A DNA stretch of 64,000 nt. Origin: an uncultured Bacteroidales bacterium (GTDB lineage Bacteria; Bacteroidota; Bacteroidia; Bacteroidales; Bacteroidaceae). Within the stretch, counting starts at the first letter, position 1, and every line of letters starts with the position of its first letter. The stretch lies in NCBI GenBank assembly GCA_945787885.1, contig CALZJF010000007.1, positions 1 to 64,000 on the forward strand. Reading direction: 5' to 3'. The notes under the pieces are model-generated. The model had not been told where the DNA came from, searched no databases, and saw only the letters and a list, made by a program, of their open reading frames with translations. A program made the translations under genes and the position numbers. Below are positions 56,413-64,000 of the stretch, one piece after another.

Positions 56413-57174
56413 TCACTCGTCTTTCAGGTCGCCAATCTGATAGTAGGGGAACATATTCTCCTCCATCCATTGGTTTGCCTTCTCTGGCGAGAGTTTCCAT
56501 CCTGAGGAGCAAGTGCAGACAAACTCTACGAAGCACGAGCCTTTGCCCTGCATACTCACCTCAAAAGCATGACGCAACGCACGCTTTGCCTTGCGAATGG
56601 CAGCCACGCTGTGGACGCTCTGGCGAGTCACGTAGCTCGTTCCTTCCAGCTGTGCTGCCATCTCCGTCAGCTTGAGGGGGAAGCCGTTGAGTTTGGCATC
56701 GCGTCCTGCCGGACAGGTGGCCGTCTTTTGTCCGAGGAGTGTGGTGGGCGCCATCTGTCCGCCCGTCATGCCATAGATGGCATTGTTGATATAGATGATG
56801 GTGATGTTTTCGCCACGGTTCAGACTATGTATGGTCTCATTCGTTCCGATACCCGCACAGTCGCCATCTCCCTGATAAGTGAACACCAAGCGGTCAGGGA
56901 GCAGGCGTTTGATGGCGGTGGCAAGAGCGGGTGCCCTACCGTGGGCTGCCTCTTGCCAGTCAATGTCAATATAATGGTAGATGAAGACACCACAACCCAC
57001 GGGGCTGATGCCGATGGCCTTGTCTTCCATGCCCATTTCGGCAATGACTTCGGCTATCAGCTTATGCACCACGCCATGACTACAGCCTGGGCAATAGTGC
57101 ATCGGGGTATCGTTCATCAGAGCGGGTTTCTGATAGACGAGGGTGCCTTTGCTGATGATTTCTGATTTTTCCAT
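56413..57174 (-). CDS. korB: 2-oxoacid:ferredoxin oxidoreductase beta subunit
   Basis: The protein has 253 residues. It is the thiamine-diphosphate-binding subunit. CPGCSHGVVHK begins the family signature and GDGDCAGIGTNETIHSL with INN is the ThDP/Mg2+ motif. Cys residues in CPGC and CTCSSGW may bind a 4Fe-4S cluster. It lies between a small membrane protein gene (98 bases upstream) and korC (59 bases downstream). Confidence 0.95.
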   Translation of the reverse strand: MEKSEIISKGTLVYQKPALMNDTPMHYCPGCSHGVVHKLIAEVIAEMGMEDKAIGISPVGCGVFIYHYIDIDWQEAAHGRAPALATAIKRLLPDRLVFTYQGDGDCAGIGTNETIHSLNRGENITIIYINNAIYGMTGGQMAPTTLLGQKTATCPAGRDAKLNGFPLKLTEMAAQLEGTSYVTRQSVHSVAAIRKAKRALRHAFEVSMQGKGSCFVEFVCTCSSGWKLSPEKANQWMEENMFPYYQIGDLKDE

Positions 57175-57272
57175 TTCGGGAATGTTATGATAGGTAGGAG
57201 GGTGTGCTATGGGAAATGAGGCAGGAGGAGAATCAACCTCCTGCCAATGCTGAAAGCTCGCGACAAAAGAGC

Positions 57273-57563
57273 CTACTGACGGAAGCCGGGCATACGAAAC
57301 AGGGCTTCCACCATCTTGATGATGATGGCAAGGACGGCAATGCCGTAAGAAATGTAGAGTCCACGCTCACCGCCTTTGAAGATTAGCACCCCGACGATGG
57401 CCACCAGTGCCAAGACAATGAAAATCGTATTGAGCCAATTGCGGATAATGAGCATCTTGCGCTCACGGAGCATACGCTTCATCTGCAGCTCCAGCTCCTT
57501 TTCGCTCAATGGTTTTCCATTGTCATCTTCAAGATGTATCAACTGAAGGTCAGGTTCTTTCAT
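57273..57563 (-). CDS. Small two-helix membrane protein in the kor operon
   Basis: The protein has 96 residues. A charged N-terminal 37 residues (coiled, EKELELQMKRMLRERK) is followed by two membrane helices (about 43-62 and 68-88). It begins 15 bases after korA and is followed by korB. No function is known. Its fixed place inside an operon for a soluble complex suggests membrane attachment or regulation of the oxidoreductase (inference). Confidence 0.75.
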   Translation of the reverse strand: MKEPDLQLIHLEDDNGKPLSEKELELQMKRMLRERKMLIIRNWLNTIFIVLALVAIVGVLIFKGGERGLYISYGIAVLAIIIKMVEALFRMPGFRQ

Positions 57564-57578
57564 ACGTCCACAGAATTT

Positions 57579-58661
57579 TTATTTATCCAGCATGATTTTT
57601 AGTTTCTCGAGTATTTCGTTAGGCGTAGGAATGATGCCTCCGAATCGTCCGTAGTGTTCCACCGCCACTCTACCCTCCACGGCATAGCGCACATCGAAGA
57701 GCATTTGCCCTGCATTGTTCTCAACGACGAGGATGCTCTTCACGCGGCTCGCCAAATCTCTGACGGCATCAGAGGGGAAGGGCCAAAGCGTGATGGGGCG
57801 TAGCAGTGCCACCTCAATGCCTTCTTCAGCGGCTATCTGCACCACCTTCTTCGAGATGCGGGATGAGCAGCCGAAGGCTACGATGGCGATGTCAGGATTA
57901 TCGCTTCCCGTCAGCTCGTAGCGCACTTCCTGACGTTCTATCTCGCGATATTTGTTCTGAAGCTGAATATTGCGCTCCTCCATCTTTTCGGGCTGAAGTT
58001 CGAGCGAGGTGATGACGTTAATATCGCGTGTCTTGGGGCGTCCCAGACTTGCCCACGGGCATTGCCGAGCTATCTCTTCATTCGTTCGCCGCGGCTGCTG
58101 GGGCGGCAAGACCACCTTTTCCATCATCTGTCCGATGACGCCGTCAGCAAGCATGATGACGGGCGTGCGATATTTGAAGGCGAGGTCGAAACCCAGCCCT
58201 ACAAAGTCTGCCATTTCCTGCACACTATTCGGAGCCAGCACGATGAGGTTGTAGTCGCCATTGCCGCCACCGCGCGTGGCCTGCATATAGTCAGCCTGAC
58301 TGGGCTGAATGGTGCCCAGACCAGGCCCTCCACGCTGCACATTGACAATCAGGCAGGGCACTTCTGCACCCGCCATATAGGAGATACCCTCCTGCATAAG
58401 GGCAATGCCCACGGACGACGATGAGGTCATGACTTTCTTGCCGCAGCCACCACCACCATAGAGCATGTTTACGCTGGCTACCTCGCTCTCGCTCTGCACG
58501 ACCACCATCCCCGTGGTCTCCCACGGGCGCAGTGCAGCAAGGGTCTCCAGCACTTCGCTCTGCGGCGTGATGGGATAGCCGAAGTAGCCATCACAGCCAC
58601 AGCGAATGGCTGCATGGGCGATGGCCTCATTGCCTTTGAGGAGAAGTGTTTCTTGTTCCAT
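57579..58661 (-). CDS. korA: 2-oxoacid:ferredoxin oxidoreductase alpha subunit
   Basis: The protein has 360 residues. It shows the pyrimidine-binding domain of the enzyme: GYPITPQSEVLE, VVQSESEVASVNM, TSSSSVGIALMQEG, VNVQRGGPGLGTIQPSQAD. The family is often annotated VorB (branched-chain 2-oxoacid) or KorA (2-oxoglutarate); the sequence alone does not decide. The alpha subunit is not fused to the gamma domain; korC is separate. It follows the ferredoxin gene by 45 bases. Confidence 0.93.
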   Translation of the reverse strand: MEQETLLLKGNEAIAHAAIRCGCDGYFGYPITPQSEVLETLAALRPWETTGMVVVQSESEVASVNMLYGGGGCGKKVMTSSSSVGIALMQEGISYMAGAEVPCLIVNVQRGGPGLGTIQPSQADYMQATRGGGNGDYNLIVLAPNSVQEMADFVGLGFDLAFKYRTPVIMLADGVIGQMMEKVVLPPQQPRRTNEEIARQCPWASLGRPKTRDINVITSLELQPEKMEERNIQLQNKYREIERQEVRYELTGSDNPDIAIVAFGCSSRISKKVVQIAAEEGIEVALLRPITLWPFPSDAVRDLASRVKSILVVENNAGQMLFDVRYAVEGRVAVEHYGRFGGIIPTPNEILEKLKIMLDK

Positions 58662-58706
58662 AGTTGTCTGTTTTTTACCTTGTAACGCTACGCTAAAACG
58701 TTTTTT

Positions 58707-58940
58707 TCAGTTGTCTTCCTTTAGTTTATACACGGTGATGCACCCGTCGGGGCAGACAATGGCACAACTGGCACAACCGATGCACTGTTCAGGATTGACA
58801 TCGCAGCAGAAAGCATAGCCTTTATGGTTCACCTCTGTCTCTGAGAGTCGCAGGGTGTTAGTCGGACACGCCACGACGCAAAGGTTGCAACCCTTACACC
58901 GCTCAGTATTGACGACAACGGCACCTTTGATTTTTCCCAT
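58707..58940 (-). CDS. korD: 2x4Fe-4S ferredoxin subunit of the oxidoreductase
   Basis: The protein has 77 residues. Two Cys clusters, CKGCNLCVVACP and CIGCASCAIVCP, bind two 4Fe-4S centres that carry electrons from the ThDP site to ferredoxin. It is the second gene of the operon, after the TPR protein gene. Confidence 0.95.
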   Translation of the reverse strand: MGKIKGAVVVNTERCKGCNLCVVACPTNTLRLSETEVNHKGYAFCCDVNPEQCIGCASCAIVCPDGCITVYKLKEDN

Positions 58941-59214
58941 GATGAGTTGATCGGGTCCTATTTATTAGCACACTCCGAACCTCCTTTGAAGCGAGGCTCG
59001 GAAGCTGCGTGACCCTTTATTCGTTGGTTGATAAATTCCAAAGCGGTGGTAATAAATAGAACCCACCCTCACAGTTTGTTTTTTACCTCTGGTGGATCTT
59101 ATCAATCGCACCTTATTTGTGTGTGTCAGCCTCCGCATTATCTATGCGCGGCCATACCTTTTAGAACGCAGGAGAGCGAGAAGGAGGACGCCGCCGCCCC
59201 TGGCATTTCCATTT

Positions 59215-59421
59215 CTATGGGTTGAACTGGTCTTTATGATAAAAAGCCTGAATGTCTTCCACCATTTTCAAGCTCTCGCCAGCCGGACTGTCAGGATCCA
59301 TGGCGCAGGCACGCTTGAAACACGTAGCTGCAGCACCCCATTCCGAACGATGGGCATGCGCCAGACCTTCCTGATACAGCGCATCGGCCATCAGCGACTT
59401 GGATTTTTTTGCTACTTCCAT
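59215..59421 (-). CDS. Small TPR protein heading the kor operon
   Basis: The protein has 67 residues from the ATG at 59421 (MEVAKKSKSLMADALYQEG). One TPR unit is clear (ALYQEGLAHAHRSEWGAAATCFKRACAMDP). The longer reading from 59460 adds a Cys-rich tail without homology. It is the first gene after the promoter box at 59539-59546 and is followed, after a gap of about 275 bases (58941-59214, no gene seen), by korD. A chaperone or scaffold role for the complex is possible but unproven. Confidence 0.7.
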   Translation of the reverse strand: MEVAKKSKSLMADALYQEGLAHAHRSEWGAAATCFKRACAMDPDSPAGESLKMVEDIQAFYHKDQFNP

Positions 59422-59538
59422 AACGGTTCTTTCACCACACCGCATCTGCCAACATCCCATAATTCTGAAGGCGAAAAGCGGCTCGCCACTCCATTGTGGT
59501 CTGAAGCTCTTGCCCTAAAGCAGTGTGATGATATGCTG

Positions 59539-59546
59539 CAAATATA
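59539..59546 (-). promoter_or_regulatory. TAnnTTTG -7 box for the kor operon
   Basis: On the minus strand it reads TATATTTG. The predicted transcription start near 59532 gives a leader of about 110 bases before the TPR gene. Confidence 0.55.
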
Positions 59547-59684
59547 CGATAATATTCTGAGAACGAGCAAGAAAAAGGGGAAATATACGATGTAAGCCGC
59601 GTATTACCGGATAAATTCTATAGTACTTTAGTATATTTTGGAATAATTAACGGAAAGCGGCTGAGCGTTTGTCCATTTCCGTCC

Positions 59685-60383
59685 TCAGTATTCCCGAGGT
59701 CCGAAGATGTGGCTTCCGATGCGTACCATCGTGCTGCCACAGGCTATGGCAACGGCATAGTCTTCGCTCATGCCCCACGAGCATTCCTTGAACGAGGACG
59801 AGGCTGCAAAATATCGTTCGCGGACGCTGCGGAAGGTCTGATAGGCGATCTGAAATTCGCCTCTCACTTGCTCCATATCGTCCGTATTCGATGCCATGCA
59901 CATCAAGCCGCAAATTTGCACGTGAGTGCAGGCTTTCCAACTGCCTTCTGCAAGAAATGCCTCCAGTTCTTCGGGCGAAAAGCCGAACTTTGTCTCCTCG
60001 CGTGCCACATGGAGTTGCAGGAGCACGTCAATTGTAGGCGGCAGTCCGGCTGCTTGCCGCGCCTGGCTGAAACGGTCGGCTTGGCGATCGATTTCCTGCA
60101 TCAGGCGCAGAGAATCAACGGCATGTATCAGCCGCACTGAGGGAGCTATAAGCTTTACCTTGTTCAATTGAAGATGCCCGATGAAATGCCACTCCACATC
60201 TTGGGGCATGGCGGGAACTTTCTCGCGCAATTCTTGGGCGCGACTCTCGCCAAAGATGCGTTGCCCAGCTGCATACGCTTCGGCAAGCCTGCTAATGGGA
60301 TGGAATTTGGAAACTGCCACGAGGCGGACTCCCTCTGGGAGTTCGCCACGAATGGCTGCTATGCGTCCTTGTATTTCTGTCAT
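59685..60383 (-). CDS. yggS: YggS-family PLP homeostasis protein
   Basis: The protein has 232 residues, the usual length for this family. It folds like the N-terminal barrel of alanine racemase and binds pyridoxal phosphate. The PLP lysine is K26 in AVSKFHP. FGESRAQEL, WHFIGHLQLNKVK and SMVRIG-like STMVRIGSHIFGPR complete the signature. It affects vitamin B6 and amino-acid balance rather than catalysing a known reaction. It is monocistronic, with a TAACTTTG box at 60424-60431. Confidence 0.95.
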   Translation of the reverse strand: MTEIQGRIAAIRGELPEGVRLVAVSKFHPISRLAEAYAAGQRIFGESRAQELREKVPAMPQDVEWHFIGHLQLNKVKLIAPSVRLIHAVDSLRLMQEIDRQADRFSQARQAAGLPPTIDVLLQLHVAREETKFGFSPEELEAFLAEGSWKACTHVQICGLMCMASNTDDMEQVRGEFQIAYQTFRSVRERYFAASSSFKECSWGMSEDYAVAIACGSTMVRIGSHIFGPREY

Positions 60384-60423
60384 GGCTCTATCATTCTGCT
60401 GTAGAAACGTTCTTTAACGTAGG

Positions 60424-60431
60424 CAAAGTTA
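60424..60431 (-). promoter_or_regulatory. TAnnTTTG -7 box for yggS
   Basis: On the minus strand it reads TAACTTTG, about 40 bases before the start codon at 60383. The match to the consensus is exact. Confidence 0.6.
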
Positions 60432-60870
60432 CGACTTTTTCTCTTTCTGCCTCCATTTCTATATAGAAAACGGGGATACTGCATGGCCTGAAGGGTGTCA
60501 AAGAGTGATGTAATGCTGAAAAATGCAGAAAAAGCAGGAGATAATGGGATGAATATGGCTGCTTTTTGCTAAATTTGTCGCGCTGGCGTTGCCTTTTTGT
60601 GCTGGCAATGCCTCTTGTTCCTGTAAAGGGGAGGGGTGCAAGCATTCAGAAACACATCTCACAAGTAAGTTGCAACATAACAAACACCAAACGTGTAGCC
60701 CTTATCCGACGAAACTATACGGGGCGTGCTTCCTGCGGTGTCAATGCTTGCGGATAAATCAGCATCAGGAATCCCATTTTCGCCCCTCCTGAACCTATGA
60801 AATCCACTCTGTTCTGACCGGCAGGAAACGGGTAGCCGTGGTGAAAATGGCGGGCTTTTCCATCCTTCCT

Positions 60871-60911
60871 CATAGCTCCTGCTTCCCACTGCATGGCTCC
60901 TGCTTCCCAAG
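60871..60911 (+). repeat. Two tandem 21-bp repeats before array copy 4
   Basis: CATAGCTCCTGCTTCCCACT and CATGGCTCCTGCTTCCCAAG lie head to tail. They merge into the first unit of the array at 60908. The arrangement mirrors the longer tandem arrays preceding copies 2 and 3. Confidence 0.7.
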
Positions 60912-61000
60912 TAATCATTTTCACCCCTCTATGTGATTATTCCGCCCCCGGAAAATGGTCATTTATCCCCCGGAAATGGTCACTCTGAGGCGAAATGTGG
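60908..61000 (+). repeat. 22-bp-unit array, copy 4
   Basis: Units begin AAGTAATCATTTTC, ATGTGATTATTCC and AAATGGTCATTTATC. The closing box reads GGTCACTCTGAGGCGAAATG. It is especially close to copy 1 (shared CACCCCTCTATGTGAT-like spacers). It lies 79 bases before the GH92 start codon, so it may overlap that promoter. The gap 60432-60870 holds no gene that I can support. Confidence 0.75.
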
Positions 61001-61078
61001 CGTAAAAGCAAGGCATCTTACTGTCGAACAGATTTTTCTTACCTACGTAAAATTTTCTCATCTACTAATATCCATACC

Positions 61079-64000
61079 ATGAACTTCCTCAAGCCTTTCT
61101 TCTGTGCCGTTCTTTCCCTGCTGCCTGCCTTCGCTGCGCAAGCAGAGTCGTCCGAGCGCCGTCTCTCTGACTGGGTAAACCCTTTCATCGGCACGGCAGG
61201 CATGGGCCACACCTTCCCCGGTGCCTGTGCGCCCTTCGGTATCGTCCAACTGAGCCCTGAAACGGACACCATTCCCCACAACATCGACGGGAAATACCAA
61301 CCGCGTGCCTACCAGTATTGTGCGGGGTATTGCCATGAAGACCCCACCATCGTGGGCTTTAGCCATACGCATCTGAGCGGCACGGGGCATTCCGACTTGG
61401 GCGACTTGCTCATTCAGCCACAGATGGGGGCTCTACGCCTCAATCCTGGCACGAGCGACCATCCTGACAGGGGCTATCGCTCCAGATTCTCCCACGACAC
61501 GGAGAAGGCTTCAGCGGGATATTACGAGGTGATGCTCGACGATGAGGGCGTACGGGCGCAACTGACGGCTACACCGCGCGTCGGCGTGCATAAATACACC
61601 TTCGCTGAAGGCAAGGAAGCACGCTTCATCCTTGATTTAGGCCATGGCATCTACAATTATGACGGCAAGACGCTGTGGGCCAGCCTGCGCGTGGAGAACG
61701 ATACGCTGCTCACGGGCTATCGCATCACCAGCGGATGGGCGCGCTGCAACTACACTTATTTTGCCATCGCCCTGAGCAAACCGCTAAAGAGCTTTGGCTA
61801 TCAAGACCGCAAGGAGGCGAACTATCGGGGTTTCTGGCGAAAGTTTGACCTTCAGCACAACTTCCCGGAAATGGCAGGACGCAACATCGTGGCATATTTC
61901 AACCTTGACAATGCTGCATCGCATGAACTGACGCTGAAGGTGGCCCTGTCGGCGGTAAGCACGGAGGGGGCGATTCGCAACCTGAGAAGTGAGGCGGCGG
62001 GAAAATCGTTTGAGGCTCTCTGCGAGGAGACGCGTGCCCGCTGGGACCGCGAACTCAGTACGCTGCAGTGTGAGGCTTCGCCCGGCGAGAAGGCCATGCT
62101 CTACACTTCGCTCTATCATACGATGATCAACCCGAGTATCTATATGGACGTGGATGGCCAGTATCGCGGACTGGATGGTAATATCCATCGTGCAGAGGGC
62201 TTTGACAACTATACCATCTTCTCACTTTGGGACACATATCGTGCCCTGCATCCATTGCTCATGCTCCTCAAGCCTGAACGCAATACGCACATGGTGCAGT
62301 CGATGCTGCATCATCAGGAGCAGAGCGTGCATGGGCTGCTGCCGATATGGAGCCTGATGGGCAACGAGGGGTGGTGTATGACGGGCTATCACGCCGTGAG
62401 CGTACTGGCTGACGCGCTGGCCAAAGGGGCTGCAGTCGATGCCTCACGCGCCCTCGACGCCATGGTCGCTACGGCACGGAGCGGGCGGCTGACGAGCCTC
62501 AACGACTATCGTATGCTGGGATATGCCCCTTACGACCACGATGCTACCGCGGCTTCCAACACGCTGGAATATGCCTACGATGATTGGGCCATCTATGCGG
62601 CGGCGAAGGCTGTGGGAAATCAGGCGGTGGCCGATGAGTTTGAAAAACGCGCGCTGTCTTACCGCAATATCTTCCATCCGCAATCTCGATTTGCCTGCCC
62701 TCGCTATAGCGACGGGACTTTCAAGGGGGATTTGAATCCCTATCAGACTTTCAACGAGGGCTTCATAGAGGGCAACTCTTGGAACTTCTCTTTCCATGCG
62801 CCGCATGATGTCTTTGGGCTGATGGCCATGATGGGGGGCGAGAAGGTGTTCCGGCAGCGGCTCGATACGCTCTTCAGCATGGATTTGCCACCTATATATT
62901 ATGCCGACAACGAGGACATTACGGCTGACTGCCTCATCGGGGGCTACGTACACGGCAACGAACCGAGCCACCATGTGCCGTACCTCTATGTCTGGACGCA
63001 GGAACCCTGGAAGACGCAGCAATGGGTGCGCACCATCATGAACTGCATGTATCGCAATGATATTCGTGGCCTTGGGGGCAACGATGATTGCGGACAGATG
63101 TCGGCGTGGTATATTTTCTCTGCATTGGGCTTTTATCCGGTATGTCCTGGCAGCAATCAGTATGTGATTGGTGCTCCCTATCTGCCGTACCTCCGCGTTT
63201 CTCTGCCGAACGGACGTGCTATTGAGGTGCGTGCCAAGGGGGTGAGCGACCGCAATCGTTTCGTCAAACGCCTGCTGGTGAATGGCAAACCTTACGACAA
63301 GCTCTTTCTTTCTCATCAAATGCTCACGGAGGGTTGCACCCTCGACTTTGAAATGACGGACCGCCCCAACCGCCGACGGGGCCTGAAGCCTGCCGACAAA
63401 CCATATTCCATGACGGACGGCACAGAACGTCCGAAGGGGGAATGGGGCGACCACATCGGACTCCTGCGTTTCACCGATGAGGCGAAGGGGACGCGGGGTT
63501 CTGATATTTACCACACCATCATCGCGCACCCTGATTCGTATATCCGAAAGGTGGCGAACGAGGTGATGCAGACGCTGTACTTCTCACCCGACGACAGCAT
63601 CCCCATGCTCCACACGTTCGACTATATCCTGCGCAGCTACGATGGCGTGTCGGCGAAGGAGGGTGGCGATGGGCAGGTGAGCATCGTCTATAGCACCGAC
63701 CATGTCGAGCGAGCATTTGCCGACAACGATACCGCGAACGTGGATTTTGAAACGCGCGGCGTGCTGCTCCACGAACTCACGCACGCTTTCCAACTGGAGC
63801 CGCAGGGCATTGGCAACTATGGCAACAGCCCAGTCTTTTGGCAGTTTATTGAGGGCATGGCTGATGCTGTGCGCGTGATGAATGGTGGTTTCCACGGCGA
63901 GGCCGACCGTCCGAAGGGTGGCAGCTATACCCAGGGCTACCGCCATGCAGGCTATTTCATCGCTTGGATAGCGACGACGAAAGACCGTCATTTCCTCCGC
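61079..64000 (+). CDS. GH92 alpha-mannosidase fused to a BSP-type metallopeptidase-like domain (partial)
   Basis: At least 974 residues; the gene runs off the right edge still in frame. A signal peptide covers about 1-23 (ending AAQAE). GH92 marks are VNPFIGTAGMGHTFPGA, GFSHTHLSGTGHSDLGD, HGNEPSHH (E628) and GNDDCGQMSAWY (D669, D670), the acid and base regions of calcium-dependent exo-alpha-mannosidases. From about 820 a basic-secretory-protein-like domain follows, with VLLHELTHAFQ, an HExxH zinc motif (H898, E899, H902). The enzyme should trim alpha-mannose from glycans outside the cytoplasm, and the second domain may cut the glycoprotein. No other gene follows in the window. Confidence 0.92.
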   Translation, partial: MNFLKPFFCAVLSLLPAFAAQAESSERRLSDWVNPFIGTAGMGHTFPGACAPFGIVQLSPETDTIPHNIDGKYQPRAYQYCAGYCHEDPTIVGFSHTHLSGTGHSDLGDLLIQPQMGALRLNPGTSDHPDRGYRSRFSHDTEKASAGYYEVMLDDEGVRAQLTATPRVGVHKYTFAEGKEARFILDLGHGIYNYDGKTLWASLRVENDTLLTGYRITSGWARCNYTYFAIALSKPLKSFGYQDRKEANYRGFWRKFDLQHNFPEMAGRNIVAYFNLDNAASHELTLKVALSAVSTEGAIRNLRSEAAGKSFEALCEETRARWDRELSTLQCEASPGEKAMLYTSLYHTMINPSIYMDVDGQYRGLDGNIHRAEGFDNYTIFSLWDTYRALHPLLMLLKPERNTHMVQSMLHHQEQSVHGLLPIWSLMGNEGWCMTGYHAVSVLADALAKGAAVDASRALDAMVATARSGRLTSLNDYRMLGYAPYDHDATAASNTLEYAYDDWAIYAAAKAVGNQAVADEFEKRALSYRNIFHPQSRFACPRYSDGTFKGDLNPYQTFNEGFIEGNSWNFSFHAPHDVFGLMAMMGGEKVFRQRLDTLFSMDLPPIYYADNEDITADCLIGGYVHGNEPSHHVPYLYVWTQEPWKTQQWVRTIMNCMYRNDIRGLGGNDDCGQMSAWYIFSALGFYPVCPGSNQYVIGAPYLPYLRVSLPNGRAIEVRAKGVSDRNRFVKRLLVNGKPYDKLFLSHQMLTEGCTLDFEMTDRPNRRRGLKPADKPYSMTDGTERPKGEWGDHIGLLRFTDEAKGTRGSDIYHTIIAHPDSYIRKVANEVMQTLYFSPDDSIPMLHTFDYILRSYDGVSAKEGGDGQVSIVYSTDHVERAFADNDTANVDFETRGVLLHELTHAFQLEPQGIGNYGNSPVFWQFIEGMADAVRVMNGGFHGEADRPKGGSYTQGYRHAGYFIAWIATTKDRHFLR

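Noticed and set aside
56354..56536. N-terminal extension of korC
   Set aside because: It overlaps korB and lacks homology; the gamma-subunit signature begins right after the ATG at 56353.

Overview
The window comes from a Bacteroidota genome, most likely a Bacteroidales member close to Prevotellaceae, with fairly high GC by eye. The reasons are a complete Sus-type starch locus, type IX secretion genes (sprA after ruvA, and a PorE-like lipoprotein), DUF4492-cydAB, DUF4468, GH97 and GH92 enzymes, OmpA-family lipoproteins, and promoters of the Bacteroidota TAnnTTTG type. It is chromosomal: dnaG, ruvA, ettA, etfAB, nagA and a 2-oxoacid:ferredoxin oxidoreductase operon are present. No rRNA, tRNA, phage, intact transposase or CRISPR was seen.

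Layout. 1-1025 is non-coding and full of palindromes and repeat remnants. 1026-6829 (minus) holds a 1421-residue secreted clan GH-D-like glycosidase and a secreted tyrosine-phosphatase-like protein. 7158-15278 (plus) is ruvA-sprA. 15564-19620 (plus) is bcp, DUF4492, cydA, cydB and a repeat-bearing lipoprotein. 19727-23148 (minus) is dnaG and a GH73-LysM muramidase, separated by a foldback element. 23376-23969 (plus) is a zinc-ribbon protein followed by repeat-rich DNA. 24597-37728 (minus) is an OmpA-family porin plus a starch locus read susB-susC-susD-susE-susF-amylase. 37729-38798 is non-coding with tandem repeats. 38799-43848 (minus) is etfB-etfA-acyl-CoA dehydrogenase and nagA. 44145-47317 (plus) is porE and a DUF4468 protein. 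47607-59421 (minus) holds an ene-reductase with two coupled short-chain dehydrogenases, ettA, an amidase-golvesin protein, an acyltransferase and the korD-A-B-C operon. yggS follows, then a GH92 mannosidase fused to a metallopeptidase-like domain that runs off the right edge.

How it fits together. SusC/D/E/F bind and import starch oligosaccharides, the GH13 amylase cuts starch outside, and SusB finishes in the periplasm. NagA and GH92 add amino-sugar and mannan use, and the Kor and Etf systems handle ferredoxin- and flavin-linked carbon oxidation. Cytochrome bd provides microaerobic respiration. The amylase and the GH-D-like enzyme end in similar short tails with a gly-arg-arg motif, which may be type IX sorting signals served by the SprA/PorE machinery in the same window.

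The most unusual material is intergenic. One family of roughly 200-240 bp foldback elements (22026-22262, 46483-46678, a third fragment at 1-51) has TAAGTAGGTAAT ends, and its long stem is kept by compensatory base changes between copies. A second family has four loci (362-451, 24272-24370, 38588-38676, 60908-61000), each with three ~22-bp TGACCATTTT-like units ending in a conserved CTGAGGCGAAA-like box. Separate 21- to 22-bp tandem arrays lie upstream of three of them.
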